A DNA stretch of 64,000 nucleotides from Butyrivibrio sp. AE3009. Lineage in GTDB: Bacteria > Bacillota > Clostridia > Lachnospirales > Lachnospiraceae. Positions within the stretch are counted from its first letter, which is position 1. Each line of letters begins with the position of its first letter. The translations under genes and the position numbers were made by a program. The stretch is from the NCBI RefSeq assembly GCF_000420845.1, contig NZ_ATVS01000013.1, positions 35,575 through 99,574 of the forward strand, read 5' to 3'. This document shows, piece after piece, positions 34,290-42,604 of this stretch. The notes below the pieces were generated by a model. It saw only the letters and a program-made list of their open reading frames with translations. It ran no database searches and had not been told where the DNA came from.

Positions 34290-34910
34290 ATGGGAGACGT
34301 AAAGAAACAGAACATTTCCTTCGACAGGATCGATGAACAGATTGAAGGTTTTAATCTTGCCATAAAAGACAGCCTTCATGTAAGGCTTCTGGTGGAGGAG
34401 ACCCTTGGGATGCTGAGGGCAATGGCGGGGGATTATGACGCTGCCATTAAGCTTAATAAGGATGATGAGAAGACAGTGAGCATCGATGTTACGGTCAAGG
34501 CCGAGGATATCGATATTAACCGTAAAAAGGAACTTATAGAGGTTTCTACGGAGAAAACCAACGCCAAGGCCAAGGGCTTAATGGGTAAAATTGCAGAAAT
34601 CATTGAGAATGGCCTTCTTAATTACGATAATGTCATGAAACTTCAGCAGGAATATGGCGGTGGTTACATTGATTATGGTACAATGGGAATGGGTGGAAGC
34701 GTTGATGTTATAGGTGACTCGGCGCTTGCCTGGTCTTTGTACGATTACAGAACGTCCCTGGAGGAAGAGGCAGAAGATAACGTTGCGGCCAAAGAGGCCT
34801 GGGATGAGCTTGAGAAGTCAATAGTGGCCAATCTTGCGAAGGATGTAAAGGTGGGCGTACAAAGGAATATTGTCGAGATGACAATTATCTGCGAATTAAG
34901 CGGTAAATGA
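34290..34910 (+). CDS. Single-copy protein of the unknown GHKL-like domain
   Basis: This 206-residue protein is one copy of the domain that is duplicated in the product of 24025-25227. Both share LHxxLLxEETxGMLxAM at the start, ENGLLNYDNVMKLxQxYG in the middle and AWDELEKSIVAxLAKDVxVGV near the end. The EE helix and the final strand pair fit a GHKL (histidine-kinase-like) ATPase core, with the ATP-lid region replaced by a long insert. Classical G1 and G2 motifs are not found, so ATP binding is uncertain. It sits between the exporters and a STAS/RsbW pair. A regulator of the sigma factor or of export is inferred. GGAGG precedes the ATG. Confidence 0.75.
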   Translation: MGDVKKQNISFDRIDEQIEGFNLAIKDSLHVRLLVEETLGMLRAMAGDYDAAIKLNKDDEKTVSIDVTVKAEDIDINRKKELIEVSTEKTNAKAKGLMGKIAEIIENGLLNYDNVMKLQQEYGGGYIDYGTMGMGGSVDVIGDSALAWSLYDYRTSLEEEAEDNVAAKEAWDELEKSIVANLAKDVKVGVQRNIVEMTIICELSGK

Positions 34911-34947
34911 TAGCTTGGCAGAGATTATCTATGAGAGGAGAGAAAAA

Positions 34948-35244
34948 ATGACAATCAACAAAACACTTAACGGAAACGCTCTTACAATCGGTCTGGAGGG
35001 AAGACTTGACACAACTACAGCACCGGCTCTTGATGACGAGCTTAAGACTGCGCTTGAGGGCGTAAATGCTCTTACTTTTGACCTGGCAAAGCTTGAGTAC
35101 ATTTCTTCAGCCGGACTTCGTGTTCTTCTGTCTGCTCAGAAGGTTATGAATAAGCAGGGTAATATGGTGGTTAAGAACGTAAGCGAAGAGATCAATGAGA
35201 TATTTGAAGTAACAGGATTCGTTGACATTCTCAATATTGAATAA
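34948..35244 (+). CDS. STAS-domain anti-anti-sigma factor
   Basis: This 98-residue STAS protein has the family core LTIGLEGRLDTTTAPALDDEL and the phosphorylation region LEYISSAGLRVLL, with Ser53/Ser54 at the usual site. It would bind the anti-sigma kinase when unphosphorylated and release the sigma factor, as SpoIIAA and RsbV do. The ATG at 34948 has GAGAGGAGAG upstream and gives the usual length. The kinase gene follows 13 bp downstream, so both switch components are encoded together. Confidence 0.93.
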   Translation: MTINKTLNGNALTIGLEGRLDTTTAPALDDELKTALEGVNALTFDLAKLEYISSAGLRVLLSAQKVMNKQGNMVVKNVSEEINEIFEVTGFVDILNIE

Positions 35245-35257
35245 AAGGCAGAGAATA

Positions 35258-35665
35258 ATGAAAGAGCTCATTGTTGAAGCTAAAACTGACAATCTTGACA
35301 GGGTTACAGCCTTTTTGGATGAGCAATTAGAGAGCATGGGATGTTCAATGAAGATTCAGATACAGCTGGATGTAGCTGTGGAAGAGATCTTCGTGAACAT
35401 AGCCAGCTACGCCTATGAATCCGGCACGGGAGATGCCGTGATCAGGATCAGTCACGAAGATAATCCTGATCGGGCTGTAATTACGTTTATAGATGAGGGT
35501 ATTCCTTATGATCCTCTTGCAAAGGAAGATCCTGACGTATCCTTGTCCGCAGAAGAGAGAGAAATCGGCGGGCTTGGTATTTTTATGGTGAAAAAAACCA
35601 TGGATGATATGAAATATCAGAGACTTGATGGTAAGAATGTGCTTACACTGGTCAAGAACATATGA
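35258..35665 (+). CDS. RsbW/SpoIIAB-like anti-sigma factor, ATP-binding kinase
   Basis: This 135-residue HATPase_c_2 protein has an N-box with AVEEIFVNIASYAYE (Asn47), a G1 box DEGIPYDPL and a G2 box GGLGIFMVKKTMD. It should phosphorylate the STAS partner encoded just upstream and hold a sigma factor when not occupied by it. Classic RsbW partners are group 3 sigma factors such as SigB or SigF, whereas the sigma factor here is ECF-like, an unusual combination. It closes the export operon. The ATG at 35258 gives a family-length protein; the upstream RBS (GGCAGAGAA) is weak. Confidence 0.9.
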   Translation: MKELIVEAKTDNLDRVTAFLDEQLESMGCSMKIQIQLDVAVEEIFVNIASYAYESGTGDAVIRISHEDNPDRAVITFIDEGIPYDPLAKEDPDVSLSAEEREIGGLGIFMVKKTMDDMKYQRLDGKNVLTLVKNI

Positions 35666-35735
35666 TATTTTGTGTTTTTTTCAACGCCTTTCAAAATTTT
35701 TTAAACTCATTTAATATTTGCCCGGCTGTCCGTAT

Positions 35736-35743
35736 GATATAAT
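35736..35743 (+). promoter_or_regulatory. Extended -10 promoter of the 98-residue protein gene
   Basis: GATATAAT at 35736-35743 includes TATAAT at 35738-35743, preceded by TG at the extended -10 spacing. It lies 44 bp before the ATG at 35787. No clear -35 is seen. Confidence 0.55.
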
Positions 35744-35786
35744 TATCCTTAGCTAATGAGAGGTTGAACCCCAAAAGGAGGTTTAT

Positions 35787-36083
35787 ATGGCGGACTCTAG
35801 AAGTGATCTTATTAATCAGCTGGCAGCAAGTATGGGTGCGGGAGATTATGCTAAGACGAGGTTTGAGGAATCCAGATTTGATCCTGAAACCGGTACTTTG
35901 TATTGTGACGGATATGTTATTTCGAAGAGTGTGATCGATGAAGCATTACAGCATTTTAAGCTGATGCAAAATAAATGTGATATGAGTGATCCGGCTTCAA
36001 GACATATGGCAATGATATACAAAACGGCAATTGAGGGCATCAAGAAGCTTCAGGAGGGCGAAAAGCCTGGAACTAAAAAATAA
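35787..36083 (+). CDS. Small conserved protein of unknown function (paralogue of 58680-58994)
   Basis: This 98-residue soluble protein begins with MADSRSDLINQLAASMGAG, followed by FDPETGTLYCDGYVISKSVIDEALQHF and AMIYKTAIEGIKKL. It is clearly a paralogue of the product of 58680-58994, with most residues shared over the first 90. No known domain was recognised. AAGGAGG precedes the ATG and a strong terminator follows, so it is transcribed alone. Two copies on one replicon suggest a maintained, probably abundant protein. Confidence 0.8.
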   Translation: MADSRSDLINQLAASMGAGDYAKTRFEESRFDPETGTLYCDGYVISKSVIDEALQHFKLMQNKCDMSDPASRHMAMIYKTAIEGIKKLQEGEKPGTKK

Positions 36084-36094
36084 CGCGAATTATT

Positions 36095-36127
36095 AAAAGC
36101 TCTTATCCTTGGGATAAGAGCTTTTTT
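36095..36127. terminator. Terminator between two convergent small genes
   Basis: Perfect 14-bp arms (AAAAGCTCTTATCC / GGATAAGAGCTTTT) with a 3-nt loop, T-rich on one side and A-rich on the other. Confidence 0.9.
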
Positions 36128-36152
36128 ATATGCACGTATTGGCGCATGTTTC

Positions 36153-36335
36153 TTACAGAAAAATTAGTACTGCGACAGAAACAAGGGCAATAATTCCAAT
36201 GGACATGGATATGATCCTGTTTCTGATGGTCGTGACATCAACATATTTTCCGTTGTAATTGACGGTCTCAATCACCTTTTTTGATGAATTCTTAATGTAA
36301 TCGTTATCTGAGGGTCTGATATTCTCCATTGGCAT
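36153..36335 (-). CDS. Small C-terminally anchored membrane protein
   Basis: This 60-residue protein has a polar N-terminal half (MENIRPSDNDYIKNSSKKVI) and one membrane helix at the very end (IISMSIGIIALVSVAVLIFL). GGAGG precedes it. The second in-frame ATG (36329) has better spacing than the first, so the protein may be 58 residues. No family is recognised. Confidence 0.6.
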   Translation of the reverse strand: MPMENIRPSDNDYIKNSSKKVIETVNYNGKYVDVTTIRNRIISMSIGIIALVSVAVLIFL

Positions 36336-36510
36336 TGTCCTCCATATATGGTGAATATCTTATACCATAATTGTGACTAATATCTGTTTCCCATATAAAG
36401 TATTCATAAAAAAAATCTAATAAAAAAATGTCTAAATGCAGTATAATATAGTATGGGAATGTGCCGAAATACGCAAATTGCTATTACTTATATCCGTTGA
36501 GGGTTAGTGC

Positions 36511-36815
36511 ATGGGCAAATTTCAGAGAAACTACATCCCCCCAATCAATGATGATGATAGAGAGTACGTTCTGGAGAATTTTGACAGAGCGCTTAAGGAA
36601 GGCTGGATACAGGTGTATAACCAGCCTATTATTCGTGCTGCCAATGGCAAAGTAAGCGATGAGGAGGCACTTGCAAGATGGTGTGATCCCATAATCGGAG
36701 TCATGGAGGCGGAATGGCTCGCTATCAAGGGGACAGAAATGTAGCCAACGTTTTTGAAAGAGCTGACGTTGCTATGTACGAGAACAAAAAAATACTTAAA
36801 GCAGCAGTTAATTAA
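36511..36815 (+). pseudogene. Remnant of an EAL-GGDEF cyclic-di-GMP protein with internal deletion
   Basis: Frame 36511-36744 reads YVLENFDRALKEGWIQVYNQ, PIIR and EEALARWCDP, the N-terminus of an EAL phosphodiesterase domain. From about 36702 a different frame reads GGGMARYQGD and NVFERADVAMYENKK up to the stop at 36815, the C-terminal tail of a GGDEF domain. The bulk of both domains is missing, with a frame change at about 36700. This is what a large internal deletion in an EAL-then-GGDEF gene would leave. No enzyme activity is possible. Confidence 0.75.
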
Positions 36816-36858
36816 TTGTGTTATACTTAGTTATTATTGCTTAAAGTGGAGGTTTTTT

Positions 36859-37728
36859 ATGGGCTTTAGTTTTGTGGTGTTCGCAGATGGTTGTGCGAAC
36901 CTTCCTAAGGATATGCTTGAAGGCATCAGGCTTATTCCGAATGAGTATTTATTGGATGATATTCCACAGACATATTCAGGAGATATTGATCATTTTGATG
37001 GTCATGCATTTTATGAGGATTTACGTAATGGGAAGGTTGCTAAGACCTCTCTTTTGAATTCACATTTATTTGAGACTTCTTTTAGACCTGCTCTCGAAGA
37101 GGGACAGGATATTATCTATATTTCCATGAGTTCGGGTATCAGCGGAACCTATAATGCAGCCAGAATTGCTGCGGAAGAGCTTATGGAGGAGTTTCCGGAC
37201 AGATTCATTCATATTGTGGATTCCCATGGCTGCGGATTTGGCAACGGAATTCTCGCTGTTCGAGGGGCGAAGCTTGCCAAGAACGGAACTGATGTAAGAG
37301 AAGCGGCAAGGCTTCTTGACGAGGATGTTCCTCATATGTGCCAGTATTTTACTGTAGGAGATCTGAATTTCCTTAGAAGAACCGGCAGAGTCAGCGGCGT
37401 AGCTTCAACAATCGGTAATGTTCTTAATATCAAGCCGATTCTCTACGGAGATCATACAGGACACATCGTATCCTGCGTCAAGGCAAGAGGCCGCAGTCAG
37501 GCGATACGTACTCTTGCTAAGAAATATGAGGAGAAGGTGATGGATATACCGGATCAGCAGGTATGCATCTCCCACGGTGACTGCCTTGAGGATGCAAAAC
37601 TCCTAAGGGATCTGGTTCTGGAGATTACTCCTAATGTACCTGTTACAATAGCTCAGCACGAGCCATTTTCAGGTGCCCATGTTGGACCTGATATGTTGGG
37701 ATTATTCTTCTATGGCAAGGAGCGATAA
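36859..37728 (+). CDS. DegV family fatty-acid-binding protein
   Basis: This 289-residue protein has the DegV two-domain fold: FVVFADGCANLPKDML at the N-terminus, SSGISGTYNAARIAAEEL in the middle, then DLNFLRRTGRVSGVASTIGNVLNIKPIL and GAHVGPDMLGLFFYG at the end. These are all family signatures. DegV/FakB proteins bind fatty acids and in many Firmicutes supply them to the FakA kinase for phospholipid synthesis. No fakA is seen nearby. GGAGG lies just before the ATG at 36859. Confidence 0.93.
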   Translation: MGFSFVVFADGCANLPKDMLEGIRLIPNEYLLDDIPQTYSGDIDHFDGHAFYEDLRNGKVAKTSLLNSHLFETSFRPALEEGQDIIYISMSSGISGTYNAARIAAEELMEEFPDRFIHIVDSHGCGFGNGILAVRGAKLAKNGTDVREAARLLDEDVPHMCQYFTVGDLNFLRRTGRVSGVASTIGNVLNIKPILYGDHTGHIVSCVKARGRSQAIRTLAKKYEEKVMDIPDQQVCISHGDCLEDAKLLRDLVLEITPNVPVTIAQHEPFSGAHVGPDMLGLFFYGKER

Positions 37729-37825
37729 GACCTGTCGCAGTATATAAGTAATTTGTGACCAAAGAGTCTGATCTTATCAAGGTCAGGCTCTTATTGTTAA
37801 GTAGGCGAAATGAAGGGAGTAGATT

Positions 37826-38749
37826 ATGATAATTGCTGTTATTATAATAGTCCTGATTATAGCTGTGGCCTATGCTCTGGCGGCATATGCTGTAAGAGGC
37901 AAGCGTTGTAGTCTTGAGGAGACTGCCGAAATAGAGAGAAAAGATGATCCACAGGGAGCTGCATTTATAGGTAAGGGCACTCCATATACTATAAATGGTT
38001 ATGAGGGCTATGTTCTTCATGCTGAGCATATCAAGTCGGAATGCGGGGATGGGAAGCATTTTGTAATTCTTACCCATGGATTTTCATCAACCAGGCACGG
38101 AGCACTTAAGTATGTTCCCATATTCATCAAGAGAGGTTACGACTGCATCATCTATGATCTGAGGGGACACGGCGAGAATCTGTTTGGTGACAGCACGAAG
38201 ATGCCGGCACGCATCGGCAGGAAACATATATGTACTTTCAGTAAAAAAGAATGTCGGGACCTTCTGTGTGTTATAAGGGATACAAGGGAGCGATACGGTA
38301 AGGACATTCTTCTTGGACTACATGGTGAGTCTCTTGGAGCCGCTTCTACGATCTCTGCGTTAAGATACAAACCGGATGTTGCCTTTGCGGTAGAAGACTG
38401 CGGCTTTGCGGACATTATCAATGTGCAGAAGGTTGGCCTTAAAAATATGCATTTGCCGCCTTTTCTTGTGTATTTTGCCTCTGTTGCAGCCGGTATTATC
38501 TATGGGTACTTCTTTACAAGCGTCAAGCCGGAAACAGCAATCATCGATAATGAAGTGCCACTACTTATCATGCATGGCGCAGCGGATGACTTCATTGTTC
38601 CGGATAATGCAAGACGCATCTACGAAGCTCAAAAGGGATATAAGCGGATTGAACTCTTTGAAGGAGCAGGACATGCAATGTCACGATTCGCTTCACCTGA
38701 CAGGTATGAGCAGATCGTTAATGAATTTCTGGATGAACAGGGATTTTGA
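37826..38749 (+). CDS. Membrane-anchored alpha/beta hydrolase
   Basis: This 307-residue protein has an N-terminal membrane helix (IIAVIIIVLIIAVAYALAAY). An alpha/beta hydrolase domain follows with the oxyanion segment LTHGFSSTRHG, nucleophile elbow GLHGESLGA (Ser in GESLG), an Asp in HGAADDFIVP and a His in GAGHAMSRF. It is most like the BAAT/YfhR-type serine hydrolases, and the substrate is unknown. GGGAG precedes the ATG. Confidence 0.88.
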   Translation: MIIAVIIIVLIIAVAYALAAYAVRGKRCSLEETAEIERKDDPQGAAFIGKGTPYTINGYEGYVLHAEHIKSECGDGKHFVILTHGFSSTRHGALKYVPIFIKRGYDCIIYDLRGHGENLFGDSTKMPARIGRKHICTFSKKECRDLLCVIRDTRERYGKDILLGLHGESLGAASTISALRYKPDVAFAVEDCGFADIINVQKVGLKNMHLPPFLVYFASVAAGIIYGYFFTSVKPETAIIDNEVPLLIMHGAADDFIVPDNARRIYEAQKGYKRIELFEGAGHAMSRFASPDRYEQIVNEFLDEQGF

Positions 38750-38843
38750 GCAATAAAAATGACTATTTCCCATATATTTGTAATATAATGATACTTGGTT
38801 TGAATCAAGGCATTCTATTACTACATAATTGTTGGGAGGCAGT

Positions 38844-39488
38844 ATGGACAAATTGCTTGAAATCATCAACGGGAAGCACAAATTAAAAGAGCTTGGATCT
38901 CAGGGGTTCTCCGGGCTCAAGGTCAAGGGGATGACCTTCACCATGAACTCCTATGAAGCAGAAGGATTGGGGTACGTTTCCACTATGGTGGCGAAGGGAT
39001 TCTTTGGACTTCTTCGCATGGATACGCTCATTATCAATCCAATTGTTATTGATCTACCTCTTTTTTCTTATGACAGGATATTCGCCTTTGGAAAAGATAA
39101 GGCAATGCTTGAGTTCTACGATACTATGGTCGAAAAGACCTCTCTGGATAAGCTTCATCCCATCAAGGAAAAGAATCTTAAATACGTATTTACTGAGGAA
39201 GCAAAACCTGCCTGGTACGACGATGTCAGACTTCCGGAAACTGTGAGCTATCAGGGAAAAAAGGCAGATACCGAGACCTTTGATGAGATCTGCAGAGAGT
39301 ACTATAAGACTTTTCTTGAGATTGATGCACCAAAGGTTACGGACTACGATGCCAAAGCTAAGAAAATTGACTATTACGTGGACGGCCTTTTGAACAACGG
39401 AGGCCCTGCAACCGACGTATTTGTTCAGAAATTCGGCAAGGAAAAGACCACAGAGCTGTTCAAAAAGGTACTTTTTCTCAGGAAATAG
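38844..39488 (+). CDS. Hypothetical protein, 214 residues
   Basis: No family is recognised. The protein is soluble, with no signal or membrane helices, and rich in Lys, Tyr and Asp. Notable parts are LKVKGMTFTMNSYEAEGLG near residue 30 and NNGGPATDVFVQKFGKEKTT near the end. GGGAGG precedes the ATG at 38844. It lies between an alpha/beta hydrolase gene and a convergent MATE gene, with no terminator seen. Confidence 0.75.
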   Translation: MDKLLEIINGKHKLKELGSQGFSGLKVKGMTFTMNSYEAEGLGYVSTMVAKGFFGLLRMDTLIINPIVIDLPLFSYDRIFAFGKDKAMLEFYDTMVEKTSLDKLHPIKEKNLKYVFTEEAKPAWYDDVRLPETVSYQGKKADTETFDEICREYYKTFLEIDAPKVTDYDAKAKKIDYYVDGLLNNGGPATDVFVQKFGKEKTTELFKKVLFLRK

Positions 39489-39524
39489 TAAGTGTTATTA
39501 AATCATATGGCTCTTGGCCGGGAA

Positions 39525-40850
39525 TCAGACTGCTGTTCCGACCCGGAGCCATTTTCCTTTGAAATAATAGATAATAAATACGATGGAGCTAACTGACCAA
39601 GTCAGTGGATAAGCCCAGAATATCACATTAACCACAGGAATGATCCTGACGATTATGGTGATATAGGTAATTCTAAGAAGACACCAGCTGGAGAGCATAA
39701 CAATCATGGGAATGGTTGTCTTGCCGGCTCCTCGGTAGATTCCTGCGAGGCAGTGGCTAAGGGCTAACAGACAGAAGAACAGGCTCTCGGTCCTTGCCTG
39801 GGTAGTGCCTATGCCAAGAACAACCTCCTCATTGGAAAACATCCTGAGGAAAACAGGTGCATAAATATAGACAAGAACGCCGATAAGTTCTGCGCAGCCG
39901 ATACTGATGGCACTTCCGATAATGCTTCCCTTCTTGACTCTGTCAATCTCACCGGCGCCAAGATTCTGGCTTACGAAGGTGGTAAGAGCCATGCACATGC
40001 AGGTTATAGGCAGGAATACAAAGCCCTCGAGCTTAAAGTAACTGCCGCAGGCCGCCATGGCGACGGAGCCGAAGGCGTTGATATTGGACTGAACCACAAC
40101 ATTTCCTATAGCTATAACGCTGTTCTGGATTCCTGTAGGGAAACCGATCCGAAGCTCCCTGGCAAGGACGTCCTTGTTGATCCTTAGCTTGCGGATGTAG
40201 ATCCTATGCGGGCCATCCACTCTTGTAAGCTTTGAAAATGCCAAAAAGGCACTGACAAACTGTGCGATAATAGTTGCGAAGGCGGCTCCGCCAATGCCAA
40301 ATCCAAGGAATTTAACGAAGGTGATATCGAGAATAGTATTGAGAACCGTACTAACCATCAGGTAGTGCAGGGGACGCTTGGAATCGCCCATAGCCTGAAA
40401 TACACCACAGCAGGCGCTGTAGAGGATGTTTCCAAGGCCTCCCAGGAAATATATCTTGAAATACAAAACCGAATTCTGCATAACATCGGCAGGAGTTCCC
40501 ATCCATCCAAGAAGGATAGGGGTAAAGAAATAGCCCCATACCGTCATTACAAGTCCCATTATAATAGCAAATGTTATCCCTGTGTGAGTTGCCACTTCTA
40601 CGCTCTTATAATCCTTAGCGCCATAGCTCTTACCGATGATAACGCTGTTACCCATGAACAGGCCGTTGATAAATCCGACCATAAGAAAAATAAGGCTACC
40701 GGTTGTACTAACCGCAGCCAGAGCTTCTTTTCCAAGTACGTTGCCTACAACAACAGAATCAACAACATTGTACAGCTGCTGAAGGAGTTGCCCGAAAAAC
40801 AGCGGAATGGCAAACGTCACCAGATTTTTTGTAATTGACCCCTTTGTCAT
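39525..40850 (-). CDS. MATE family efflux transporter
   Basis: This 441-residue, twelve-helix membrane protein has the family motifs FAIPLFFGQLLQQLYNVVD at the N-terminus, VGNVLGKEALAAVSTTGSL, GLFMGNSVIIGKSYGAKD, and GFPTGIQNSVIAIGN in the second half. It should export drugs or cationic metabolites by cation antiport. The RBS is weak: GAGAGG lies about 20 bp upstream of the chosen ATG. A second MATE gene, partial, opens the window. Confidence 0.95.
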   Translation of the reverse strand: MTKGSITKNLVTFAIPLFFGQLLQQLYNVVDSVVVGNVLGKEALAAVSTTGSLIFLMVGFINGLFMGNSVIIGKSYGAKDYKSVEVATHTGITFAIIMGLVMTVWGYFFTPILLGWMGTPADVMQNSVLYFKIYFLGGLGNILYSACCGVFQAMGDSKRPLHYLMVSTVLNTILDITFVKFLGFGIGGAAFATIIAQFVSAFLAFSKLTRVDGPHRIYIRKLRINKDVLARELRIGFPTGIQNSVIAIGNVVVQSNINAFGSVAMAACGSYFKLEGFVFLPITCMCMALTTFVSQNLGAGEIDRVKKGSIIGSAISIGCAELIGVLVYIYAPVFLRMFSNEEVVLGIGTTQARTESLFFCLLALSHCLAGIYRGAGKTTIPMIVMLSSWCLLRITYITIIVRIIPVVNVIFWAYPLTWSVSSIVFIIYYFKGKWLRVGTAV

Positions 40851-41001
40851 AGTACAAAAAAATTTAATCCTCTCTTAAGAATACAAAACCATTATAATAT
40901 ACATACCAAATTAACTCACGTCAAATCATTTTTTGATGTGAGTTTTTCATTTTTTGGTCTTTGTATTATACTTAAACAATAGTCAGAAGTAAGGAGATTT
41001 T

Positions 41002-41748
41002 ATGATAAGAGCAGTACTTTGGGATTTGGATAACACACTTTTGGATTTTGACGTGGCTGAGTGGGAGGCTCTTTCGACCGATTTTCGTGAATTCGGATTG
41101 GGAGAGTTTACCAAGGAAATGCTACAGGAGTACATGGTGATAAACAGAAGGCGCTGGCAGGCCCTTGAGCGCGGCGAGATGGAGAAACAAGAGGTTCTTG
41201 AGGGGCGCTTTCGTGAGTTCTTTGCACTTCTTGGAATGGATACTTCCATAGCAGCGGCATTTAATGACAGATATCAGGTGCTTCTGGGTGAGACGATCTG
41301 CTTTAGGGATAATTCTTATGAGCTTCTTGCAGGTTATAAAGGTAAGATTCTTCAGTGCATGGCCTCAAACGGAACCAAGAAGGCCCAGACCGGTAAGCTT
41401 GGAAACTCAGGATTTGACAAGATCTTCGATCTTAAGTTTATTTCCGAGGAAATAGGTGCAGAGAAGCCTTCCGTAGATTTTTTCACACCCTGCTTTGCCG
41501 AGATTGATAAATGGCTCAAGGAGCATGAGAGCGACCTGCCATATTCAGAGGGCAAATACCTTGGACCCATAAAGCAGGATGAGATGATAATAATAGGAGA
41601 TTCGCTTACCAGCGATATTCTAGGAGGTAATAATGCAGGTATCAAGTGCTGCTGGTACAATCCAAAGGGACTTCCGCTGGACAGAGACGTAAGAATCGAC
41701 TATGAGATTAAAAATCTGCAAGAAATCAAGGAAATTCTTAACCTGTAA
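41002..41748 (+). CDS. HAD hydrolase, YjjG-type nucleotidase
   Basis: This 248-residue protein has HAD motif I in WDLDNTLLDFD, motif II in CMASNGTKKAQ, and motifs III/IV in GAEKPSVDFF and IIGDSLTSDILGGNNAG. The last matches YjjG-family 5'-nucleotidases that clear non-canonical pyrimidine nucleotides. The cap domain is helical (C1). AAGGAG precedes the ATG. The following membrane protein gene starts 22 bp later, probably in one operon. Confidence 0.9.
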   Translation: MIRAVLWDLDNTLLDFDVAEWEALSTDFREFGLGEFTKEMLQEYMVINRRRWQALERGEMEKQEVLEGRFREFFALLGMDTSIAAAFNDRYQVLLGETICFRDNSYELLAGYKGKILQCMASNGTKKAQTGKLGNSGFDKIFDLKFISEEIGAEKPSVDFFTPCFAEIDKWLKEHESDLPYSEGKYLGPIKQDEMIIIGDSLTSDILGGNNAGIKCCWYNPKGLPLDRDVRIDYEIKNLQEIKEILNL

Positions 41749-41770
41749 TATGTGTATATAGGAGAGTCTG

Positions 41771-42604
41771 ATGATAATCGCACAGTATTTTGTTGAATTT
41801 GTTTTTTACAGTTTTCTTGGATGGGTATGGGAGTCTATATATTGCTCCGCCAAGGAGCGCAAATGGGCTGACAGAGGATTTTTGTTCGGGCCTATCTGTC
41901 CAATATATGGATCTTGCGTCGTTGTAACATCCGCGTTATTTAGTTTGCTTGATTTTCTGTCTTCTCCGGATTTTCCAATCTGGGGGATATTTATCATATG
42001 CTATCTCGGAAGCGCCGTTGCGGAATATGTCACTTCCTGGATCCTGGAAAAAAGATTCCACGCCAGATGGTGGGACTACAGCACAATTCCTCTTAATATC
42101 AACGGAAGGATCTGTGTTCCGGTGAGTATCGCATTCGGACTTGCGGGAGTAGCGGTGGTTAAGTTCCTGATACCTGCGGTTGAAGGTGTTCATGCCGTTG
42201 TCAGCCCTGTTGTTTATGAGGTTCTTGCCATTATTTTCGCCATGATATTCGGAGCAGATTACGCTCTTACCGAGGCCAGCCTGTCAGCCCTTCTTAAGAA
42301 CGTTGAGAAGATGCATGAGGAGTTTAATTTAAAGGCCCAGGAGCGCTATGAGATGGTAGCTTCCGCACCCAAACGCCTTGAGCAGAAGATCATGGAAGAG
42401 AAGGAAAACGCAGAGGCAAGGCAGCACCTGCTTGTTAAGGCCTATGCCGAGAAATTGTCCCTCAACCAGAAAAGACTTCTTCTTGGAATCAAGAAATTCA
42501 TGCCAAAGCCCGGATTTGAGCAGCCTGAGGTTAACCGTATTCCACTTATTGGAATCACCGATGAACTCAGAGACAAGGTACGTGAATTAAGGAAAAAGAA
42601 ATGA
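41771..42604 (+). CDS. Putative ABC-transporter type IV (CmpB/DUF1113) membrane protein
   Basis: This 277-residue protein has about five membrane helices. It starts with FVEFVFYSFLGWVWESIY and has GFLFGPICPIYG and YVTSWILEKRFHARWWDYS, the signature of the PF06541 family. Its C-terminal 90 residues form a cytoplasmic, Lys/Glu-rich helix. The family name suggests an ABC transporter, but no partner ATPase is known, so its function is open. It overlaps the next gene by 4 bp (ATGA). Confidence 0.88.
   Translation: MIIAQYFVEFVFYSFLGWVWESIYCSAKERKWADRGFLFGPICPIYGSCVVVTSALFSLLDFLSSPDFPIWGIFIICYLGSAVAEYVTSWILEKRFHARWWDYSTIPLNINGRICVPVSIAFGLAGVAVVKFLIPAVEGVHAVVSPVVYEVLAIIFAMIFGADYALTEASLSALLKNVEKMHEEFNLKAQERYEMVASAPKRLEQKIMEEKENAEARQHLLVKAYAEKLSLNQKRLLLGIKKFMPKPGFEQPEVNRIPLIGITDELRDKVRELRKKK

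Noticed and set aside
37643..38077. Minus-strand frame across the DegV-hydrolase boundary
   Set aside because: Overlaps two well-supported plus-strand genes; no RBS or recognisable motif.
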